Source: Lentisphaeria bacterium (GTDB lineage: Bacteria; Verrucomicrobiota; Lentisphaeria; Oligosphaerales; Oligosphaeraceae). Taken from it: a stretch of DNA of 19,165 nucleotides. Under the pieces are notes generated by a model. The model did not search any database. It worked only from the letters and a program-made list of their open reading frames with translations, and was not told the origin of the DNA. This document shows, one piece after another, positions 15,019 to 19,165 of this stretch. Where the stretch lies: the NCBI GenBank assembly GCA_016287975.1, contig JAEEXV010000244.1, positions 1 through 19,165 on the forward strand, read 5' to 3'. Each line of letters starts with the position of its first letter. Position 1 is the first letter of the stretch. A program made the translations under genes and the position numbers.

Positions 15019-15282
15019 CTATCCCCTGATGCAGCAGAGTATCTCCTCGTAGGTGTGGTCGCTCTTCCTGACGGCCTCCATCAGCTCCCTGCGCCGTAGT
15101 TCCTCGCGTCTCTCCATCAGCGCCTCCAGAGTCTTCACCGTCTTCTCGTACCTTGCCTTCGCCCTGACGACCTTATCCTGCGCGGCCGTGATCTTGGTGT
15201 CCAGCGTGACGGAACGCCTTGTTCTCTCCGCCTTTGCCATCTCTGCCATCTTCTTTGCACTACAGTTTGCGAAGTCTTTCAC
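15019..15282 (-). CDS. Small coiled-coil protein associated with the IS remnant (DUF4315-like)
   Basis: The 87-residue reading frame begins at a GTG inside the 3' end of the transposase gene, overlapping it by 23 bp. An ATG at 15249, 11 codons in, is an equally plausible start. The protein is highly charged and helical: ITAAQDKVVRAKARYEKTVK and LMERREELRRRELMEAVRK form a long coiled coil, ending HTYEEILCCI. The layout resembles DUF4315-type small proteins found with mobile elements. It remains intact although the transposase is broken. A role as an accessory or regulatory factor of the element is inferred from position only. Confidence 0.55.
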   Translation of the reverse strand: MKDFANCSAKKMAEMAKAERTRRSVTLDTKITAAQDKVVRAKARYEKTVKTLEALMERREELRRRELMEAVRKSDHTYEEILCCIRG

Positions 15283-15972
15283 CCAGTTCAGCCGCCTGCG
15301 CCTTGACGAACTCCTCGCCGAGGCCGAAGGCCCTGAGTATTTCCTTCTGGGTCGCGGTCACCGCGTGGTCCAGGCGGTATACGCCGTCGCCGCCCTTGAT
15401 CATCTCGATCTTCTCCAGCTCCCGCATTGCGGCGGGCACGGTCATGTAGTTCGCCTTGCGCTCGTTCTTCAGGACCGCCGACTTCAGGACGGTGTAGATC
15501 TTGTTGCGGATGATCAGCGCCACGAACTCGATGAATATCTTCGCCGACGTAGACTCATCCGAACAGACACGCATGGAGCGGTTTCCAAGATAGGACTTGT
15601 CGCCCCGGAAGAGCTTCTCGGAGTCGTCCCTGCTCTTGTACAGCGTCAACGCCTCGCGGGCGGTCATCGCCTCCGACGTCACGATGCAGAAGTAGCCACA
15701 GAGCCGGAGCTCCTGCTCGACGACCGCACTCCTCTCCGTGGCGACAAGCAGCCTCTTTTGTCCAAAACGAGGTCATAGTAATGCCGCAGCGTGTCGCTGA
15801 CGGCGATCTCGCGCCCCTCGTTCCTCGTCAGGTATTTCGCCATCCGCTCCATCCTGAGTTCCACCTGCTCACGCTCGGCGTGCTCACGTCCGGTGCCGTG
15901 GTAGATGTGGAAGAACCTTTCGCGGGTGTCCTCGGCGTACAGTTTCGCCTTGATGGTGATTCCATACGCCTT

Positions 15973-16220
15973 TGTTCCCCAAGAGGGGCGGTAACAGCCC
16001 CTCATAATGCAGACACGCCAGAAGCCTGTGGGTTGGGCGCGATTGACGAAGCGGACGTAGCCACGGCGTCCCGCCGTGGCAGGCGGGTGGGCCACACAGG
16101 GTTTGCAATGGGGCGGCGAAATCGTTCGCTGCGCCGCTCGCCGGGGGAACCACGGCGGGACGCCGGGGCTACCATTTTCGGGGCTTTGACTGGGCAATCG
16201 CCTAACCTCTTGGGGAACAG
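15973..16220. mobile_element. MITE-like non-autonomous element with 14-bp terminal inverted repeats
   Basis: TGTTCCCCAAGAGG (15973-15986) and its exact reverse complement CCTCTTGGGGAACA (16206-16219) bound the element. CGCCTT is present directly outside both ends (15967-15972 and 16221-16226), as expected of a 6-bp target duplication; a 5-bp duplication with one extra base in the repeat is equally consistent. Both CGCCTT copies encode Lys-Ala in the same codon phase of the transposase, so excision rejoins DERFR-KA-YGITIK in one frame. The element has no coding capacity and contains nested palindromes, so it must be moved in trans. Confidence 0.82.
16057..16172. repeat. Internal BIME-like inverted repeat inside the MITE-like element
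   Basis: A 23-bp arm (16057-16079) and its reverse complement (16150-16172) match with one mismatch around a 70-bp centre. The left arm itself contains a perfect hairpin, CCACGGCG-TCC-CGCCGTGG (16061-16079). A further 7-bp inverted repeat GAGGGGC/GCCCCTC with a 7-bp loop lies at 15983-16003, beside the left terminal repeat. The arrangement resembles paired REP (BIME) sequences. Confidence 0.85.
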
Positions 16221-16441
16221 CGCCTTGCGAAATCTTTCATCGTGACCACTGGAAATCAGTCCTCCGTTTGGACGAAAAAAACTTTCAGGCCACTCCAGGA
16301 ATGCCCGAAGGACAGTCATTTGAGTCCCGAATGTTTTTTTGCACCAAACAGGCAGTTATCGACCCTCTTTGGGAACATAGGTAGCCTACGGCTTCTGCGA
16401 ACGGCTTCAGAGCCTCTCCATGTCGCCTGCAACTCAGCCAT

Positions 16442-18598
16442 CTATGGGGTTTCCCCCAGTTCCTTCAGAAGACGATCCACCTCGGCCTTGAGTGCGGCGT
16501 CGAGCTGAGGGTTGGCTTGCAGACGTTTTGCCCATGTCAACGCCTTGCCACGGTCATGCCCGACGCCAGCCCCTTCCATATAGCAGACCGCCAGGGCGTA
16601 TTGCGCAATGGGAGCGCCTTGTTCCGCCGCCTTAAGCAGCCATTTTTCCATCTCCACCGGATTCTTTGCCACCCCATTTCCATCCCGGTAGCAGAGAGCC
16701 AGGTTCACCTGGGCACCGGCAAATCCCCGCTCGGCCGCCTTCTGGAACCACTGCACGGCCTCCGCCACATGGCGGTCGCCATCCTGCACCTCCAGCAGCC
16801 ATTCGCCAAGCAGGTTTTGCGCCCAAAGCTCATCCTTCTCCGCCACCTTTCGAATCCATTGCACCGCAACTGCCGTGTCCTTCGCGACTCCATCCCCATC
16901 GTGATAACAGAACGCCAAATTGGCCTGCGCCTCGATTACCTCCTGCTCGGCGGCCTTGCGCAGCCATTCCACGCCCTCGCGCTGGTTCTGCGCGCAGCCG
17001 ATGCCCTCCATCAAGCAACGTCCCAGCATGCCCTGCGCCTGCGGCTCCCCCTGTTCGGCGGCCTTGCGCAGCCACGTCACGCCCTCGGCGGCATTCTGCC
17101 GGACACCCATGCCAGCCAGCAGGCACATTCCCAGCGTAGCCTGTCCCTGGGGATCATTCTGCTCGGCGGCTTTCCGAAACCATTCCACCGCCAGTGCATT
17201 ATCCTTGGTAGTGTTTCCCCAACCTTCTTGATGGAAACGCCCCATCCAGAACTGCGCCTGCGCATATCCCTGCACTGCCGCCTTGCGAATCCAGGATACC
17301 GCCAGAGCCTCGTCATGCGGCATGCCATTCCCCGCCAGATAGCATAGCCCCAACGTGCATTGCGCCTCAGCGCTCCCCGCCTCCGCAGCCTTACGATACC
17401 ATTGCACCCCAACTGTCGCGTCCTTTTCACCCCCGATTCCCTCCACATAACAGGTGCCCAGCGAAATCTGCGACGGCAGATGCCCCCGCTCCGCAGCCTT
17501 GCGAAACAACTTCACGGCCTCGGCGCCATTCAGCGCACATCCCATCCCAACCGCATAGCATCTTCCCAGACAGAACAGCCCGTCGAGATCATTTTGGTCG
17601 GCCGCCTTGCGAATCCAATGCAACGCCTGCGCCTCGTCCTGCGCAACCCCGCGCCCCAGCGCATAGCAGGACCCCAGCGTGACCTGCGCGGGAGCATAGC
17701 CCTGCTCCGCCGACTGCTGGAACCATTTCACAGCGGTGGCTTCATCCCGCGCGACACCCCATCCCTCCGCATAGCACCGCCCAAGATGATACTGTCCGGC
17801 GGCATTGCCCTGCTCGGTCGCCTTCCGGAACCACTCCAGCGCGGCTTTGTAGTCCTGCCTCAAATCCTTTCCCGAGACATAACGCAAGCCCAGTTCGTTC
17901 TGCGCCAACGCATTCCCCGCCTCCGCGTCCTGGCGCAACGCATTGAGGTCCAAACGCGAATAGTCATCCGCATTCCGTTGCACGACGACTTGCGCTGTGT
18001 TCGCCGATTCTCCCGCCGATTCACTCTCCGAAACTGTTTTCTTAGAAGCTAAAACGTAAATATTGACTGCCGTCGCCAACAGACCGATTACATATAGCCA
18101 GACACAAACTCGCGTGATGGCGACTGCGATTTTGTCCAACATCGACAAGGGGCACCGTCCTTCCGGCAAATCCGCCAATGTGGGGTTCTTGCCTGCCTTG
18201 ATACATTTCCAAAGATAGGAAATCTGCTGATGTGTCAGTCCATTAGACGCAAAAAGCATCTTTCGATTCGCAGCCCGCCAGATCGTCAAAAAGACTAGTC
18301 CCCACAGAAAAGATATGATTCCCGGAAACAGTTGCCCCTGTGTCACATGTTGCAGCATTCCGCAAAACATTCCAATCGTTCCCAGAATCGCGTTTATCCT
18401 GACGGGTATACGCGTCGTCTCAAGACGAAGTTCGTGAAGAACCCGTCCGTAAGCAAGAAGAAGAATGACGATGAGCAAGATAAAACAACCAAAGCCCCAT
18501 CCTATCCCCTTAGGGGTGCCAAAAAGTCCAATAACACCTATTAAACCACCGCATTGTGAATTTGCATAAATCGCTCTGAACCTTCTTGAATATATCAT
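16442..18598 (-). CDS. Membrane-anchored Sel1-repeat (SLR/TPR-like) protein
   Basis: The 718-residue protein has an N-terminal membrane part with hydrophobic segments near residues 17-50, 68-108 and 158-183. After a Ser/Glu-rich linker (SESESAGESA) it has about 13 Sel1 repeats of 36 residues from about 227 to 700. Typical repeats read AQVTLGSCYALGRGVAQDEA and AVKWFQQSAEQGY. Sel1 arrays form alpha-solenoids that scaffold protein-protein contacts; the orientation of the array relative to the membrane is not certain. The ATG at 18598 has no ribosome site, and a strong GGAG site serves an overlapping upstream frame at 18740, so the true N-terminus may differ. The 83 bp between its stop and the IS remnant frame hold nothing recognisable. 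Confidence 0.85.
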   Translation of the reverse strand: MIYSRRFRAIYANSQCGGLIGVIGLFGTPKGIGWGFGCFILLIVILLLAYGRVLHELRLETTRIPVRINAILGTIGMFCGMLQHVTQGQLFPGIISFLWGLVFLTIWRAANRKMLFASNGLTHQQISYLWKCIKAGKNPTLADLPEGRCPLSMLDKIAVAITRVCVWLYVIGLLATAVNIYVLASKKTVSESESAGESANTAQVVVQRNADDYSRLDLNALRQDAEAGNALAQNELGLRYVSGKDLRQDYKAALEWFRKATEQGNAAGQYHLGRCYAEGWGVARDEATAVKWFQQSAEQGYAPAQVTLGSCYALGRGVAQDEAQALHWIRKAADQNDLDGLFCLGRCYAVGMGCALNGAEAVKLFRKAAERGHLPSQISLGTCYVEGIGGEKDATVGVQWYRKAAEAGSAEAQCTLGLCYLAGNGMPHDEALAVSWIRKAAVQGYAQAQFWMGRFHQEGWGNTTKDNALAVEWFRKAAEQNDPQGQATLGMCLLAGMGVRQNAAEGVTWLRKAAEQGEPQAQGMLGRCLMEGIGCAQNQREGVEWLRKAAEQEVIEAQANLAFCYHDGDGVAKDTAVAVQWIRKVAEKDELWAQNLLGEWLLEVQDGDRHVAEAVQWFQKAAERGFAGAQVNLALCYRDGNGVAKNPVEMEKWLLKAAEQGAPIAQYALAVCYMEGAGVGHDRGKALTWAKRLQANPQLDAALKAEVDRLLKELGETP

Positions 18599-18740
18599 TG
18601 GACTGGTCTACGGAACTCGAGAATTGCCGGGGTAGTCGTAGAGAGCAGAGATACGCAACTCCACCGTGCCTGGTCTGATCCATTAATCGATTAAGGGCAG
18701 ACTCAACTTTGTCTTTCTTTTTACTTTTGCTTTCGCTCAT
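18510..18740 (-). CDS. Small basic protein overlapping the Sel1 gene start, or its displaced N-terminus
   Basis: An ATG at 18740 follows a clear Shine-Dalgarno site (GGAG at 18747-18750 on the - strand, 6 bases before the ATG). It opens a 76-residue frame beginning MSESKSKKKDKVESALNRLM. The frame overlaps the first 89 bp of the Sel1 ORF in a different phase. Its last 25 residues (from QSDLCKF on) look like off-frame reading of the Sel1 N-terminus, whereas the first 50 look like real soluble protein. Either this is a coupled small leader protein, or a 1-base shift near 18575-18610 separates the natural N-terminus from the Sel1 protein. No homologue is recognised. Confidence 0.45.
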   Translation of the reverse strand: MSESKSKKKDKVESALNRLMDQTRHGGVAYLCSLRLPRQFSSSVDQSNDIFKKVQSDLCKFTMRWFNRCYWTFWHP

Positions 18741-18770
18741 GTTTTTCTCCTTTTGTCTGAAAAGTACATC

Positions 18771-18776
18771 ATTATA
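18771..18776 (-). promoter_or_regulatory. Candidate -10 box for the leftward Sel1 transcript
   Basis: Read on the - strand the bases are TATAAT, a perfect -10 hexamer, 30 bases ahead of the ATG at 18740. No good -35 hexamer is found at 16-18 bp. It lies in the 89-bp AT-rich gap between two divergent, well-initiated genes, which must hold both promoters. Confidence 0.4.
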
Positions 18777-18829
18777 TGTGAAGTCCAGATTAAACATTTC
18801 CATCAAAGCAAAATATAGGAGAAATAAGT

Positions 18830-19165
18830 ATGGAAAACGAAAATGACAATGAAAACACTACGGAAAACAAAAACGATAATACAAAAACTATGGATAACGA
18901 AGAAATGGAAATTAAGCCACCGAAAATGAATAATGGCGGAGATGTAATAGTTTTGCTGCCAGTGCGCATTCCCCTGGGAGATTTTGACTTGCTTCAGCTG
19001 CCAATCATCAGTCCGTCGGGTCTCATCTTGCCGAGGATGCCAAGACCGATGCCAGTCCAGCAGCGACATCAAGAACCGCAACCAGGGCAATCCAGGCAGA
19101 GCGCGGAGTTGATCACGCAAAAGCAGATGGGGTTTATTCAAAAAATCGTAGCCAAGGACCCCGCC
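18830..19165 (+). CDS. Asn/Glu-rich hypothetical protein (5' part, runs off the window)
   Basis: AGGAG at 18817-18821 lies 8 bases before the ATG at 18830, the best ribosome site on the + strand of this window. The frame stays open for 112 codons to the window edge. The first 30 residues are low-complexity (MENENDNENTTENKNDNTK), followed by a hydrophobic stretch GGDVIVLLPVRIPLGDF and LLQLPIISPSGLILP. After that comes a Pro/Gln-rich linker (PRMPRPMPVQQRHQ) and the start of a helix (LITQKQMGFIQKIVAKDPA). No family is recognised and no signal peptide is evident. It is divergent from the Sel1 gene, so the two may share regulation. Confidence 0.7.
   Translation, partial: MENENDNENTTENKNDNTKTMDNEEMEIKPPKMNNGGDVIVLLPVRIPLGDFDLLQLPIISPSGLILPRMPRPMPVQQRHQEPQPGQSRQSAELITQKQMGFIQKIVAKDPA

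Larger units (their letters stand above)
15260..16319 (-). pseudogene. IS1634-like transposase pseudogene (frameshifted and split by an insertion)
   Basis: Fragments in order on the - strand are GHDERFRKA (to 16221), then KAYGITIKAKLYAEDTRERF through HYYDLVLDKRG (15972 to about 15757), and then LLVATERSAVVEQELRLCGY through TAREALTLYKSRDDSEKLFRGDKSYLGNRSM and LDHAVTATQKEILRAFGLGEE (about 15750 to 15260). The last block is the DDE-transposase C-terminus with the YKSRDDSEKLF glutamate region and the GDKSYLGN lysine/arginine region. Two lesions are seen: a -1 frameshift at the T4 run 15756-15759, and the 248-bp element at 15973-16220. The frame extends upstream to a stop at 16356-16358 and the 5' half of the usual ~550-600-residue protein is missing. 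The family call comes from remembered motifs. Confidence 0.75.

Noticed and set aside
18498..18516. CCCCTTAGGGG palindrome
   Set aside because: Short and inside the Sel1 coding region; no adjacent structure or repeat supports a role.
18803..19141. Minus-strand frame of 112 codons at the right edge
   Set aside because: Phe/Ile-rich shadow of the Asn/Glu-rich + strand gene, which has a strong ribosome site.
1..19165. tRNA, rRNA, riboswitch or replication origin
   Set aside because: No cloverleaf, rRNA block, recognised aptamer core or iteron set was seen in reading either strand.

Overview
The window comes from a GC-rich bacterial chromosome with a strong preference for C in the third codon position on the + strand, and few clear Shine-Dalgarno sites in the left 15 kb. 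Its gene content, heptanucleotide repeat arrays and palindromic mobile repeats suggest a member of the PVC group (Verrucomicrobiota, Kiritimatiellota or Lentisphaerota). That placement is inferred from style alone; no rRNA or marker gene is present.

Positions 1-14737 are a surface-polysaccharide (O-antigen, capsule or exopolysaccharide) locus read entirely on the + strand. It holds the end of an O-antigen ligase/polymerase, a membrane acyltransferase-3, a GT4 transferase, a WbsX-type protein, a GT2 transferase, a LicD-type transferase, a fused two-domain nucleotidyltransferase, an L-fucose mutarotase (FucU), an uncharacterised transferase-like protein, a WcaF-type acetyltransferase, a WaaE-like GT2 and a WbuB-like GT4. 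Several neighbours overlap by 4 bp (ATGA), as expected of operons. LicD beside the fused nucleotidyltransferase suggests a glycan decorated with phosphocholine or a phosphonate such as 2-aminoethylphosphonate. FucU suggests fucose in, or salvaged for, the polymer.

Two passenger modules interrupt this locus: a hipBA toxin-antitoxin pair (3106-4673) with its own AT-rich promoter and operator region, and an AAA ATPase with a C-terminal PD-(D/E)XK-like domain (9654-11069), also behind an AT-rich leader.

The locus ends at a strong intrinsic terminator (14792-14827). Two arrays of 7-bp tandem units sharing a GTCC core lie at 11934-12108 (25 consecutive units) and 14883-14972.

Positions 15019-16358 hold a decayed IS1634-like transposase on the - strand, with an intact small coiled-coil ORF overlapping its 3' end. 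The transposase is frameshifted and is also split by a 248-bp non-coding element (15973-16220). That element has perfect 14-bp terminal inverted repeats, a 6-bp target duplication and internal palindromes. Removing it restores the transposase reading frame.

The right end is different in character and more AT-rich near its promoters. A membrane-anchored Sel1-repeat protein and a short upstream ORF run on the - strand, divergent from an Asn/Glu-rich protein of unknown function that starts at 18830 and runs off the window.
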